Shown piece by piece: positions 7,680 to 16,165 of a stretch of DNA of 64,000 bases (positions within the stretch are counted from its first letter, which is position 1; each line of letters begins with the position of its first letter). The DNA comes from Streptomyces sp. B1I3 (GTDB lineage: Bacteria > Actinomycetota > Actinomycetes > Streptomycetales > Streptomycetaceae): assembly GCF_030816615.1 (NCBI RefSeq), contig NZ_JAUSYD010000001.1, positions 7,028,501 through 7,092,500 of the forward strand, written 5' to 3'. The notes under the pieces were generated by a model, which worked only from the letters and a program-made list of their open reading frames with translations, ran no database searches and had not been told where the DNA came from. Made by a program: the position numbers and the translations under genes.

Positions 7680-10600
7680 ATGGACAAGCACGACCCGCAC
7701 ACCACCGGCCGCAGGGCCGTCCTCGGGGCCGGCCTCGGATTCACGGCACTGGCCGCGACGCCGCTCGGGTCGCTGATGGGCCTCGCCGGTGAGGCGGCCG
7801 CCGCTCCGGGTGGCACCGGTCCTGCCGGCCGGCCCACCGACCCGGGCGCGTACATCTCCTTCACGCCCCGCTCGGGAGCCTTTCCGCTCGTCAGGGCGGG
7901 CAAGGCGGCCCCGATCGTGGTCAGCGACGACGACCACGCGGGCGTCGTCCGGGTGGCAGGCGACCTCCAGGCCGACATCGAGCGTGTCAGCGGCGTCCGC
8001 CCCTCGCTCTCCCGGGCCGCGAAACCCCGGGGCAGGGAGATCGTCCTCGTGGGCACCATCGGACGCAGTCCGCTCATCGACGGGCTGGTCGCGGCAGGAA
8101 AGCTGGACGTCTCCGCCGTGGCCGGCAGGTGGGAGACGAGCCTGCAGACCGTGGTGGAGAAGCCGATGCCCGGCGTCGACCGCGCCTTCGTCATCGCGGG
8201 CAGCGACCAGCGTGGCACGATCTTCGGCGCCTACGACGTGTCCCGGGGCATCGGTGTCTCCCCCTGGTACTGGTGGGACGACGTCCTTCCCGTGCACCGC
8301 GACGCGCTGTACGTCCTGCCCGGCAGGCACACCCAGGGCACCCCCGCGGTGAAGTACCGCGGGTTCTTCGTCAACGACGAGAACCCGGCGCTCGGGACCT
8401 GGGCCCCCGCCTTCTTCGGCCCCGGCAAGGCCCCCGGCCACGAGGGCGGCTTCAACGCCGGCTTCTACGCCAAGATCTTCGAGGTGATGCTGCGGCTGAA
8501 GGCCAACTACCTGTGGCCGGCGGTCTGGGGCCGTGCCTTCGCCGAGGACGACCCGCAGAACCACGCCACCGCGAAGGCGTACGGCGTCGTCATGGGCACC
8601 TCGCACGAGGCGCCCATGATGCGGGGCATCGAGGAGTGGAACAGGCACGCCGTCGCGGCGGTCCGCGACAGCGCGGGAAACATCACCACCCCCGGCCACG
8701 ACCCCTACGGCGGCACCGGCGAATGGTCCTTCCGCCGCAACGCCGAAGCCGTCACGGCGTACTGGAGGGAGGGTGTCCGCCGCATGGCGGACGAGGACTT
8801 CGAGGGCGTGGTCACCCTCGGCATGCGCGGCAACGGCGACGTCAGTCTGCCGGACGGCGACGGGATCGAGCTGATGAGCGAGATCATCGCCACCCAGCGC
8901 GCGATCCTCGCGGACGAGCTCGGCAGCGACACGGCGGTCCCGCAGGTGTGGACCCTCTACAAGGAGGTCCAGCGCTACTGGGACCGCGGACTGCGCGTCC
9001 CCGACGACGTCACGGTGGTCCTCACGGACGACAACTGGGCCAACATCCGCAAGTTGCCGGACCTGGAGAACGACGACCGCAGCGGTGGGTACGGCCTGTA
9101 CTACCACTTCGACTACGTCGGTGTGGGACGCAACTACAAGTGGGTCGACACCACCTCGCTCCCCAACATGTGGGACCAGCTCCACCAGAGCGCGGCGTAC
9201 GGCAACCACGGACTCTGGGTCACCAACGTCGGCGACCTCAAGGGCAACGAACTGCCCACCCAGTTCTTCCTGGAGTACGCCTGGAACCCCGACCGCTGGC
9301 CCCTGGAGAGCCTGCCGGAATGGGAGGAGCGGTACGCCGCGCAGAACTTCGGCGAGAAGCAGGCCGAGGACATCGCCGGGATCCTGCGCGCCTACGCCGC
9401 CCTGCAGTCCCGCCGCAAGCCCGAACTGCTCAACCGGAAGATCACCGTCGACCCGTCGAAGGACCCCGCGAAGGACTCCTCGGCCATCGTCTACGACGAC
9501 CGGGCCACGCCGTTCAGCCTCGTCGACTACCGCGAACTGGAACGGGTCACCGAGGACTGGCAGCGGCTGGACGCCGCTGCCGAACAGGTCCGCCGCAGGC
9601 TTCCGGCCTCCGCCCAGGACGCCTGGTACGAACTGGTCGGCTACGCCGTCCGGGCGACCGCCAACCTGTACGTCCTGCGGGAGGCGGAGTTCACCAACCT
9701 GCACTACGCGCCGCAGGGCCGCGCCCTGACCAACCGGCTGGCGGCCGCCGCGGAGGCGGGGCTGGCCGAGGACTTCGCCCTGGCGCGGCGCTTCGACACC
9801 GAGGTGGCGGACGGGAAGTGGAAGGGTTTCCAGAGCCAGCCCCACATCGGGTACGGCGATGTGGACCGCTACGGCCCGAACGCGCCGTGGCAGCAGCCCG
9901 AGCTGAACAACGTGGCGATCGCCGACGAGATCTTCCCGGCGGTCCGGCGCATCGAGCTCCCGGCGAAGGCGGAGATGGGTGTGGCCGTCGACGGTTCACC
10001 GGCGTGGTGGCCCGCCGCCGGACAGGACGGGGCCGAGCCCGTACTGCCCGTCTTCAGCCCTTACCAGAGCCAGCCCGCGCAGTACATCGACGTCTTCAAC
10101 CGCGGCAGCGAGCCCTTCGGCTACCGCATCCGCACCGGTGCCCCCTGGCTGATCGCGGACCGCACCCGGGGCCGGGTGGACGCCCAGACCCGGGTCACCT
10201 TCCGGGTGGACTGGACGCGGGCCCCGAAAGGCGTCTCGCGGGTACCGGTCACCGTCTCGGGTCCCGGAGGGAGCGAGGTCGTCGTCCAGGCGGTGATCGA
10301 CCGCCCGCGGGTGGAGCGCGGGCAGCTCACCGGATTCGTGGAGGCCAACGGCTACGTCTCCGTCGAAGCCGATCATTTCCACCGGGCGGTCGGCCGCGAC
10401 GGGATCTCCTGGCGGCGCATCCCCGGTATCGGACGCACCGGCTCGGGCATGGAGCCCTTCCCGGTCACCGCCGCGCGCCGGACCCCCGGGGGCGAGGGGC
10501 CCCGGCTCGAGTACCGGGTCAGCCTCTTCACCACCGGACCGGTCACCGTCTGGGCCTACCTGTCACCGCGCAACAACGCCCTGGCGGCCGACGGGCTCAG

Positions 10601-10874
10601 GTACGCCGTCTCCTTCGACGACGACGCGCCGCAGTCCGTCGACGTGACGACGGTCACCGGGTCCGACGACGGCACCATGAATCCGCAGTGGGCCCGCAAC
10701 ACCTCTGACAACGTCAACCGCACCGCCACCGTGCACCACATCGGCCGTGCGGGCGCGCATGTGCTGAAATTCTGGATGGTCGATCCGACGGTGGTGCTCC
10801 AGAACCTCGTGGTGGACACCGGCGGCCTCAAGCCCAGCTACCTGGGCCCGCCGGAGAGCCTCCGGCTCGGCTGA
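7680..10874 (+). CDS. GH115 xylan alpha-1,2-glucuronidase, Tat-exported
   Basis: 1064 aa. The N-terminus has a twin-arginine signal (Arg11-Arg12 in TTGRRAVLGAG, hydrophobic core to about residue 36, likely cleavage after EAAAA), so it is exported folded. The rest matches the GH115 architecture: N-terminal alpha/beta domain, TIM-like core with WGDDV, FVNDENPAL, KANYLWPAVWG and VVLTDDNWANI blocks, an alpha-helical region, and the C-terminal 115C beta domain (about 900-1060). Family enzymes remove (4-O-methyl)-D-glucuronic acid from internal or terminal xylose of glucuronoxylan, including polymer. GGGGAG at 7668-7673 precedes the start closely. It completes the debranching step of this locus, and no GH67 enzyme is present. 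Confidence 0.9.
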   Translation: MDKHDPHTTGRRAVLGAGLGFTALAATPLGSLMGLAGEAAAAPGGTGPAGRPTDPGAYISFTPRSGAFPLVRAGKAAPIVVSDDDHAGVVRVAGDLQADIERVSGVRPSLSRAAKPRGREIVLVGTIGRSPLIDGLVAAGKLDVSAVAGRWETSLQTVVEKPMPGVDRAFVIAGSDQRGTIFGAYDVSRGIGVSPWYWWDDVLPVHRDALYVLPGRHTQGTPAVKYRGFFVNDENPALGTWAPAFFGPGKAPGHEGGFNAGFYAKIFEVMLRLKANYLWPAVWGRAFAEDDPQNHATAKAYGVVMGTSHEAPMMRGIEEWNRHAVAAVRDSAGNITTPGHDPYGGTGEWSFRRNAEAVTAYWREGVRRMADEDFEGVVTLGMRGNGDVSLPDGDGIELMSEIIATQRAILADELGSDTAVPQVWTLYKEVQRYWDRGLRVPDDVTVVLTDDNWANIRKLPDLENDDRSGGYGLYYHFDYVGVGRNYKWVDTTSLPNMWDQLHQSAAYGNHGLWVTNVGDLKGNELPTQFFLEYAWNPDRWPLESLPEWEERYAAQNFGEKQAEDIAGILRAYAALQSRRKPELLNRKITVDPSKDPAKDSSAIVYDDRATPFSLVDYRELERVTEDWQRLDAAAEQVRRRLPASAQDAWYELVGYAVRATANLYVLREAEFTNLHYAPQGRALTNRLAAAAEAGLAEDFALARRFDTEVADGKWKGFQSQPHIGYGDVDRYGPNAPWQQPELNNVAIADEIFPAVRRIELPAKAEMGVAVDGSPAWWPAAGQDGAEPVLPVFSPYQSQPAQYIDVFNRGSEPFGYRIRTGAPWLIADRTRGRVDAQTRVTFRVDWTRAPKGVSRVPVTVSGPGGSEVVVQAVIDRPRVERGQLTGFVEANGYVSVEADHFHRAVGRDGISWRRIPGIGRTGSGMEPFPVTAARRTPGGEGPRLEYRVSLFTTGPVTVWAYLSPRNNALAADGLRYAVSFDDDAPQSVDVTTVTGSDDGTMNPQWARNTSDNVNRTATVHHIGRAGAHVLKFWMVDPTVVLQNLVVDTGGLKPSYLGPPESLRLG

Positions 10875-10899
10875 CCGGAACAGGACGAGGAGGCGCGGG

Positions 10900-11304
10900 A
10901 TGAACATCGAGATCCAGGACACCGAGGGACGGGGTGGGACGCTGGAGGTGGTCCCCGCCACGGCCGGGGGAGCGCCCGGGGTCGGCATCCTGGCCCGGGG
11001 ACCGTCGGTCCGCGCCTCCTGGTCCTGTTCCCCGGCGGCGGCCAGGGAGCTGGCCGCCGCACTCGTGCGGGCCGCCGCGGAAGCGGAGAGCTCCCTGACG
11101 GAGGAGCCCGTCACCGTCAAGGCGCGTGACCTGCAGCGCGGCGACGTGCGGGACGGGAACCGGTTCATGACGGTGGAGGCCGTCAGGACGGACGGGGCGA
11201 ACGTCCAGGTGACCTGGAGCTCCGGCGGCGGGCGCAGCTGGAGCCAGATGTACGCGGCCGAGGCCGACATCACGCTGCGGCGCCGGCTGCGTCCGGGCAA
11301 CTGA
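10900..11304 (+). CDS. Hypothetical protein, 134 aa
   Basis: ATG 10900 is preceded by GGACGAGGAGG and lies 25 nt after the GH115 stop, so it is probably read through from the xylan operon. The protein is small and soluble with no signal or membrane segment. The N-terminal half alternates short strands with an Ala-rich helix (ARELAAALVRAAAEAES). The C-terminal half (from about residue 68, VTVKARDLQRGDV) looks like a small beta domain with VQVTWSSGGGRSW. I do not recognise the family. Codon bias and the ribosome site support a real gene, and its place behind GH115 may be incidental. Confidence 0.7.
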   Translation: MNIEIQDTEGRGGTLEVVPATAGGAPGVGILARGPSVRASWSCSPAAARELAAALVRAAAEAESSLTEEPVTVKARDLQRGDVRDGNRFMTVEAVRTDGANVQVTWSSGGGRSWSQMYAAEADITLRRRLRPGN

Positions 11305-11338
11305 GGCCGCGCGGGCGTGGGAGCGGTCGGGCGGCCCG

Positions 11339-11370
11339 GGCCGTGGGCGGGGCAGGCCGTGGGCGGGGCA
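11339..11370 (+). repeat. Two tandem copies of a 16-bp GC-rich unit
   Basis: GGCCGTGGGCGGGGCA occurs twice head to tail and is followed by a partial third copy (GGCCGGG). It lies in the intergenic region before the old yellow enzyme gene. No function is apparent. It could be slippage in GC-rich DNA. Confidence 0.7.
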
Positions 11371-11406
11371 GGCCGGGTACGGGAGACTTCGTAATTCGAT
11401 GAGTGC

Positions 11407-11448
11407 CGTAGTACGGTGTTCATCGTAGTACGGTGAATCTCGTACGAA
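11407..11448. promoter_or_regulatory. Repeated operator-like boxes upstream of the old yellow enzyme gene
   Basis: CGTAGTACGGTG occurs at 11407-11418 and again at 11424-11435, a 17-bp period. TCTCGTACGAA (11438-11448), which contains the palindrome TCGTACGA, follows. The same TCTCGTACGAA occurs upstream of the ArsR-like gene at 13393-13403, which suggests that regulator binds both promoters. Confidence 0.6.
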
Positions 11449-11515
11449 GTGCGGTCCGGCGCGCCCGGGCCGGACGCCCTGCCTGCCGTCGCGTCCCGAG
11501 GAAGCGGAGACCCCC

Positions 11516-12622
11516 GTGAGTTCACTCTTCGAGCCCTGCACCCTGCGCTCGCTGTCCGTTCCCAACCGCATCTGGATGGCACCGATGTGCCAGTACAGTG
11601 CGGAGGCGTCCGGGCCCGAGACAGGCGTGGCGAACGACTGGCACTTCACCCACTACGCCGCCCGCGCGGCCGGGGGCACCGGCCTCGTCCTCGTGGAGGC
11701 GACGGCCGTCAGTCCCGAGGGCAGGATCAGCCCCGCCGACCTGGGGATCTGGAACGACCGCCAGATGGAGGCGTTCCGCCGTGTCACCGGCTTCCTCACC
11801 CGGCAGGGCACCGTCCCAGGCATCCAGCTCGCCCACGCCGGGCGCAAGGCCTCGACCGACCGCCCCTGGCTCGGCGGCGGCCCCATCGAGGCCGGGTCCC
11901 CGGGTGGCGAGGGCTGGCAGCCGGTCGCCCCGAGCCCCCTCCCGTACGACGAGGGCCACCCGGTGCCCACCGAGCTCACCGTCGACGGCATCCAGGAGAT
12001 CGTCGGCCAGTTCGCGGACGCCGCCCGCCGGGCGCTCGCGGCCGGGTTCCGCGTCGCCGAGATACACGGCGCGCACGGCTATCTGATCGGCCAGTTCCTC
12101 TCCCCGCACAGCAACCGCCGCACCGATGCCTACGGCGGCTCGTTCGAGAACCGCACCCGCTTCGCCCTCGAGGTCGTGGACGCGGTGCGGGCCGTGTGGC
12201 CCGACGAACTCCCGCTGTTCTTCCGCGTCTCCGCCACCGACTGGCTGACCGAGAACGCGGAGGACGCGCGCGAGGGATGGACCGCCGACGACACCGTCCG
12301 CCTCGCACGCGAACTGCGCGCACACGGCGTCGACCTGCTGGACGTCTCGACCGGAGGGCTCGCGCCCAAGGCGCGGATCCCCGTGGGCCCGGGATACCAG
12401 GTGCCGTTCGCCGAGCGTGTGCGTACCGAGGCGGGCCTCCCCGTGGCCGCCGTGGGACTGATCACCGACCCCGTGCAGGCCGAGAAGATTCTGGCGGACG
12501 GCAGCGCGGACGCCGTCCTGCTCGGCCGGGAGCTGCTGCGCGACCCCTACTTCGCCCGTAGCGCGGCTCGTGCGCTCGGCGGCGACGTGCGGGCGCCCGA
12601 ACCGTACGGCTACGCCGTCTGA
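11516..12622 (+). CDS. NADH:flavin oxidoreductase, old yellow enzyme of the YqjM/NamA type
   Basis: 368 aa from GTG 11516. FMN-dependent (beta/alpha)8 ene-reductase that reduces activated C=C bonds of enones and related electrophiles using NAD(P)H. Visible family features are PMCQYS with Cys25 (equivalent to the redox-tuning Cys of YqjM), QLAHAGRKAS, and HGAHGYLIGQFLSPHSN followed by the RTDAYGGSFENR phosphate/substrate loop. Length is typical. It is the first gene of a three-gene group with a methyltransferase and an ArsR-like regulator whose promoter shares an 11-bp motif with this one. Induction by a reactive electrophile or thiol stress is a reasonable inference. The natural substrate is unknown. 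Confidence 0.92.
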   Translation: MSSLFEPCTLRSLSVPNRIWMAPMCQYSAEASGPETGVANDWHFTHYAARAAGGTGLVLVEATAVSPEGRISPADLGIWNDRQMEAFRRVTGFLTRQGTVPGIQLAHAGRKASTDRPWLGGGPIEAGSPGGEGWQPVAPSPLPYDEGHPVPTELTVDGIQEIVGQFADAARRALAAGFRVAEIHGAHGYLIGQFLSPHSNRRTDAYGGSFENRTRFALEVVDAVRAVWPDELPLFFRVSATDWLTENAEDAREGWTADDTVRLARELRAHGVDLLDVSTGGLAPKARIPVGPGYQVPFAERVRTEAGLPVAAVGLITDPVQAEKILADGSADAVLLGRELLRDPYFARSAARALGGDVRAPEPYGYAV

Positions 12623-12651
12623 CGCGCTGTCAGACGGTAGGCTGGGGGCCG

Positions 12652-13380
12652 ATGTCCACTGCACACGGCCCCACCTTCCGAGAACTGGCCGAACAGGCGC
12701 TCTCCTCGACGATGCGCGGGTACGACCTGCTCGCCCCGAAGTTCGACCGGTCGCCCTACCGGACCCCGGACAGGGTGCTCGAAGCTGTCGGCCGCGCGGT
12801 GCGGCCGCTCGGGCCATTCGACCGGGGCCTGGACGTGTGCTGCGGCACCGGAGCGGGTGTGGGGGTGCTGCGGGGGCTGTGCCGGGAGCGTGTCACCGGC
12901 GTCGACTTCAGCGCAGGCATGCTCGCCGTCGCACGGTCGGCGCACACCCCGGCGGCCGGCGGACCGGCGGTCGACTGGGTGCGGGCCGACGCACGGGCGC
13001 TGCCCTTCGCGCCCGTCTTCGATCTGGCCCTGAGCTTCGGGGCGTTCGGGCACTTCCTGCCGGCGGAGCGCCCCGACCTCTTCGCCCAGGTGCGTGCGGC
13101 CCTGCGACCGGGCGGCCGCTTCGCCTTCCCGGTCGGTGCGCCACCCGCGGTGGGCTCGCTCGCCTACTGGTCGCTGTTCGGCTTCGATGCGGCCATGCGG
13201 GTACGCAACGCGCTGTGGCGTCCACGGTTCATCATGTACTACCGCACCTTCCCGCTCGCCGGCGTGACGGATGATCTCGAACGGACCGGCTTCGCGGTAC
13301 GGCTGCTTCCGCTGGAGGAACTGGGCCGCAGGCCGGACGGCAGCCCCCGGGCCCGCCTCGTGGTGGCCACCCGGCAGTAG
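12652..13380 (+). CDS. Class I SAM-dependent methyltransferase
   Basis: 242 aa with a class I Rossmann methyltransferase core. Motif I is the DVCCGTGAGVGVL stretch near residue 60, the acidic motif II is VTGVDFSAGML, and motif IV-like LSFGAFGHFLP follows. The C-terminal half carries FGFDAAMRVRN and FIMYYRTFPLAGV, typical of the Methyltransf_25/11 type. The start at 12652 is about 8 nt after a TAGGCT -10-like box, so the mRNA may be leaderless. The gene lies between the old yellow enzyme and the ArsR-like regulator on the same strand. Acceptor substrate cannot be read from sequence, and a link to detoxification is only positional. Confidence 0.8.
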   Translation: MSTAHGPTFRELAEQALSSTMRGYDLLAPKFDRSPYRTPDRVLEAVGRAVRPLGPFDRGLDVCCGTGAGVGVLRGLCRERVTGVDFSAGMLAVARSAHTPAAGGPAVDWVRADARALPFAPVFDLALSFGAFGHFLPAERPDLFAQVRAALRPGGRFAFPVGAPPAVGSLAYWSLFGFDAAMRVRNALWRPRFIMYYRTFPLAGVTDDLERTGFAVRLLPLEELGRRPDGSPRARLVVATRQ

Positions 13381-13391
13381 AACGGCGACGG

Positions 13392-13426
13392 CTCTCGTAC
13401 GAAAACTACGACGACTCTCGTACAAT
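13392..13426. promoter_or_regulatory. Promoter with repeated CTCTCGTAC operator boxes ahead of the ArsR-like gene
   Basis: CTCTCGTAC occurs at 13392-13400 and 13415-13423, a 23-bp period. The second copy runs into TACAAT (13421-13426), a good -10 hexamer. The first extends to TCTCGTACGAA, identical to the site at 11438-11448. A repressor bound here would cover the -10, consistent with autorepression. Confidence 0.6.
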
Positions 13427-13454
13427 GGGTGTTCCTGGACGAAGTGGAGCCGCC

Positions 13455-13811
13455 GTGACGAACGCCGCCCGTGTGCTCGCCCATCCCTCGCGCGAGGAGA
13501 TCCGTGTCGAGGGCGTGCTGCACGCGCTCTCCGACCCGATACGGCTGCGCATCGTGCGTCAACTGGCCCGTGACGCCGACGAGCTGGCCTGCTCCCGCTT
13601 CGACCTCCCGGTCTCCAAGTCGACCAGCACGCACCACTTCCGCGTGCTGCGTGAGAGCGGCGTCATCCAGCAGTTCTACCGCGGCACCGCCAAGCTGAGC
13701 GGCCTGCGGACGGGCGACCTGGACGCCCTCTTCCCCGGCCTCCTGGACAGCGTCCTCGCCGCGGCCGACCGGCAGGCGGAACGCCTCGGCGAGGCAGCTC
13801 CGCAGGTCTGA
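13455..13811 (+). CDS. ArsR-like winged helix-turn-helix regulator
   Basis: 118 aa from GTG 13455 behind GTGGAGC. The longer frame from 13425 would overlap the -10 box. The HTH lies around residues 20-75, with ALSDPIRLRIVRQLA, then VSKSTSTHHFRVLRESGVI as recognition helix and YRGTAKLSGLR as wing. The C-terminal helix may dimerise. A single Cys in ELACSRFDLPVSK could be a sensing residue, but there is no metal-binding CxC motif. It probably represses itself and the old yellow enzyme gene through the shared TCTCGTACGAA sites. Confidence 0.85.
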   Translation: MTNAARVLAHPSREEIRVEGVLHALSDPIRLRIVRQLARDADELACSRFDLPVSKSTSTHHFRVLRESGVIQQFYRGTAKLSGLRTGDLDALFPGLLDSVLAAADRQAERLGEAAPQV

Positions 13812-13873
13812 CGGGGCGACCGACCGATGGGACGAGACGCCCGGGCGGGTCCCGGCGCCTCCGGCAGCTCCCG

Positions 13874-15250
13874 TCACCGGCTCCCGCCCCCGGCCGCATC
13901 GAGCAGCCCGGACCAGTCGGCGATCTTCACCCGGCCACGGCCGAGCGAGTGCCCCAGCGCGGCCTCGGCCCGTTCGATCGACAGCCAGCCGTCCCATTCC
14001 ACCGGCCGCAGCCCCGCCGCCCGCAGGGCGCCCAGCGGGTCGGCCGACACGTCCCTGGCGGTGAGCAGCGGCGCGTCCTCGACAAGCGAGGCGACCGTCT
14101 CCTTGGCGCACGACCTGTTCGACCCGATGACGCCGGTCGGGCCCCGCTTGATCCACCCCGCGACGTACTCGCCGGGCGAGGACACCCCGTTGCGGAGAAC
14201 CCGGCCGCCGAGGTGCGGCACGGTGCCGCGGACCGCGTCGAAGGGCAGCCCCGGCAGCGGCGTCCCCCGGTATCCCACGGCCCGCAGGACCAGCCCCGCC
14301 TCGATGTCCTCGTAGACGCCGGTGTCCCGAACGCCCCCTGTGCCGTCGGGTGCCGTCCGCGCGAACCGTACGCCGGCGACCCGCCCAGCCCTCTCCAGCA
14401 GTTCCACCGGCCGCAGGAAGAAGCGCAGCCGGACGGAGCGCTCCCGGTCCGGAACCCCTGGCGGCGAGGCCGCCCATCCGCGGAGCACCTCCAGGTTGCG
14501 CCGTACGACAGCGGGCAGGGGCGGCGCCCCGGCCCCGCCCGCAGGCGCCGCCCAGGCAGGGTCCAGAGCCAGTTCGGCGCCGTCCACGAACGTCCGCGCC
14601 CCCGGCAGTGCGCCGAGTTCGCGCAGTTCCTTGGTGGTGAACCTGGCCTGCGAGGGGCCGCGCCTGCCCACGATGTGCACATCGCGCACCAGGCTGGCCC
14701 CGAGCGCGTCGAGCACGGCACGCGGTACGTCGGTGGAACGCAGCTCGGCCGCGCCCCGGGCGAGGATTCGGGCCACGTCGACCGCGACGTTCCCGACCCC
14801 GAGCACCACGGCCGCACGCGCCCGGAGCGTGAAGGCGTCCACGGCCGCGTCCGGATGGGCGCTGTACCAGGAGACGAAGTCGGTGGCCGAGAGACTGCCG
14901 GGCAGACTCTCGCCCGGAACGCCGAGCGGCCGGTCGGCCGAGGCGCCGACGCAGTAGACCACGGCGTGGTACAGCTCCTTCAGCCGGTCGGGTGACGGAC
15001 CGCGCTCGCCGCCCACCTCGACATGACCGACGAAGGTGATCCGCTCGTCCTCCAGGACGGCCCGAAGACTGCTCTGCAGCGACTTGATCTTCTCGTGGTC
15101 GGGCGCCACTCCGTAGCGGACCAGCCCGTACGGTGCGGGCAGCCGGTCCAGCACGTGCACCCGCACGTCCGGCACCAGCGACTGCTGCACAAGGGCCTGG
15201 GCCGTATAGATCCCACTGGGGCCCGAACCGACGACGGCGACACGGAGCAC
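13874..15250 (-). CDS. fprA: FAD-dependent ferredoxin-NADP+ reductase, FprA/adrenodoxin-reductase type
   Basis: 458 aa from GTG 15250 with GAGG upstream. The N-terminal FAD dinucleotide fold is VVGSGPSGIYTAQAL (residues 6-20). The conserved APYGLVRYGVAPDHEKIK block follows. A second nucleotide fold for NADP is VLGVGNVAVDVARIL near residue 150. The C-terminal FAD contact is AGWIKRGPTGVIGSN around residues 385-400, all diagnostic of this family. It shuttles electrons between NADPH and ferredoxin for P450s or biosynthetic oxidoreductases. No ferredoxin or P450 gene is adjacent. It is convergent with the ArsR-like gene. Confidence 0.92.
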   Translation of the reverse strand: MLRVAVVGSGPSGIYTAQALVQQSLVPDVRVHVLDRLPAPYGLVRYGVAPDHEKIKSLQSSLRAVLEDERITFVGHVEVGGERGPSPDRLKELYHAVVYCVGASADRPLGVPGESLPGSLSATDFVSWYSAHPDAAVDAFTLRARAAVVLGVGNVAVDVARILARGAAELRSTDVPRAVLDALGASLVRDVHIVGRRGPSQARFTTKELRELGALPGARTFVDGAELALDPAWAAPAGGAGAPPLPAVVRRNLEVLRGWAASPPGVPDRERSVRLRFFLRPVELLERAGRVAGVRFARTAPDGTGGVRDTGVYEDIEAGLVLRAVGYRGTPLPGLPFDAVRGTVPHLGGRVLRNGVSSPGEYVAGWIKRGPTGVIGSNRSCAKETVASLVEDAPLLTARDVSADPLGALRAAGLRPVEWDGWLSIERAEAALGHSLGRGRVKIADWSGLLDAAGGGSR

Positions 15251-15321
15251 GGCGCACCTCTTCCCGCGGATGCCTCCAGCATGGCACCGCGCGGCGGAAC
15301 GGGGGAGGGGCGCGCGGGCCG

Positions 15322-15990
15322 TCAGGTCATCAGTCCGCGCATCCGGTCGATCTCCACGCTCTGCTGGGCGACCACGTCGTTGGCCATCTCCTCGACCAGG
15401 ACGTCGTTGCCGTCCGCCAGCGCCTCGGTCGCCATGGTCACCGCCCCCTGATGATGGGTGATCATCAGCTCCAGGAACAGCTTGTCGAAGGCCTTGCCCC
15501 GCGCCGCGCGCAACCGCTCCAGCTGCGCCTCGGTCACCATGCCGGGCATCGCGGAGTGCTCGTGGGCCTCCTCATGCCCGTGACCACCGTTGTTTTTCAG
15601 CCATCCCTCCATGGCGCCGATCTCCGGCTTCTGGCCTGCCGAGATGCGCTCCGCGAGCCGTTCGACAGATGCGGACGCCGCTCGGCCGGGGACGAGAGCG
15701 GTGAGCACGAGCGCCTGCTCGTGATGGTCGATCATCATCCGGGCGTAGCGGAAATCGGCGGAGTTGGGGGTGTCGTCCCCGGCGGCCTTCTTCGCCTCCT
15801 CGGCCGAGAGCGTCCTGGCAGGCTCGCCCGGTTTCCCCGGGGCCACCACCGTGAGGCCCTTGTCCGGCCCGGCTTCCGTCCCCGCGTCGGAGCCGCCCGC
15901 GTCGCAGGCGCCCAGGGCCAGCACGGCGGCGGCGAGCGTCGTCGCCAGAGCGGTTGTGCGCACGCGCGTATTCCGACGGTGGATCAACAC
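15322..15990 (-). CDS. DUF305 lipoprotein
   Basis: 222 aa from GTG 15990, which has GGAGG 5 nt upstream. A longer ATG start at 16008 would bury that site. The basic N-terminus, hydrophobic stretch and lipobox LALGAC predict a membrane-anchored lipoprotein (Cys about residue 28). The mature part is a helical DUF305 domain with two His-rich helices, MMIDHHEQALVL and MITHHQGAVTMA, joined by a His-rich acidic linker (GHGHEEAHEH). DUF305 proteins are ferritin-like four-helix folds suspected of binding metals such as copper. The gene is divergent from a secreted LVIVD-repeat protein, an arrangement that suggests joint function at the cell surface. Confidence 0.88.
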   Translation of the reverse strand: MLIHRRNTRVRTTALATTLAAAVLALGACDAGGSDAGTEAGPDKGLTVVAPGKPGEPARTLSAEEAKKAAGDDTPNSADFRYARMMIDHHEQALVLTALVPGRAASASVERLAERISAGQKPEIGAMEGWLKNNGGHGHEEAHEHSAMPGMVTEAQLERLRAARGKAFDKLFLELMITHHQGAVTMATEALADGNDVLVEEMANDVVAQQSVEIDRMRGLMT

Positions 15991-16130
15991 GGCGGCCTCC
16001 AGTGCCACATGGGTGTGTAGGGAACCGTCCTAACATCTTCCACCAGCCATTGATCAAAAACTTTCATTACGTCTCTGTTGCCATCTGTTGGTGTGTACAC
16101 GAGAGGGACGATACTGCCGGGGTCCAGGAA

Positions 16131-16148
16131 CCGTTCGCCTACGAACGG
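16131..16148. promoter_or_regulatory. Small inverted repeat between the DUF305 and LVIVD genes
   Basis: CCGTTCG (16131-16137) and CGAACGG (16142-16148) form a perfect 7-bp inverted repeat with a 4-nt loop, 17 nt before the LVIVD start. It could be an operator in the divergent promoter region or a 5'-UTR hairpin close to the ribosome site GGGAGG (16155-16160). Confidence 0.4.
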
Positions 16149-16165
16149 ATACAAGGGAGGACGCA

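Noticed and set aside
7515..9845. 776-codon minus-strand open frame antisense to GH115
   Set aside because: High G+C keeps antisense frames free of stops. The translation is Val/Gly/Asp-rich with no recognisable motif.
8129..10708. Long plus-strand open frame of 859 codons inside the GH115 gene
   Set aside because: Shadow frame. Arg/Pro/Gly-rich translation without domains, while the overlapping frame is a full GH115 enzyme.
11339..11370. 16-bp tandem repeat as a protein-binding iteron
   Set aside because: Only two copies, extremely GC-rich and without symmetry. Slippage is a simpler explanation.
11516..13811. Natural-product cluster built on the oxidoreductase, methyltransferase and regulator
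   Set aside because: No synthase, carrier protein, transporter or tailoring set nearby. The group looks like a stress operon.
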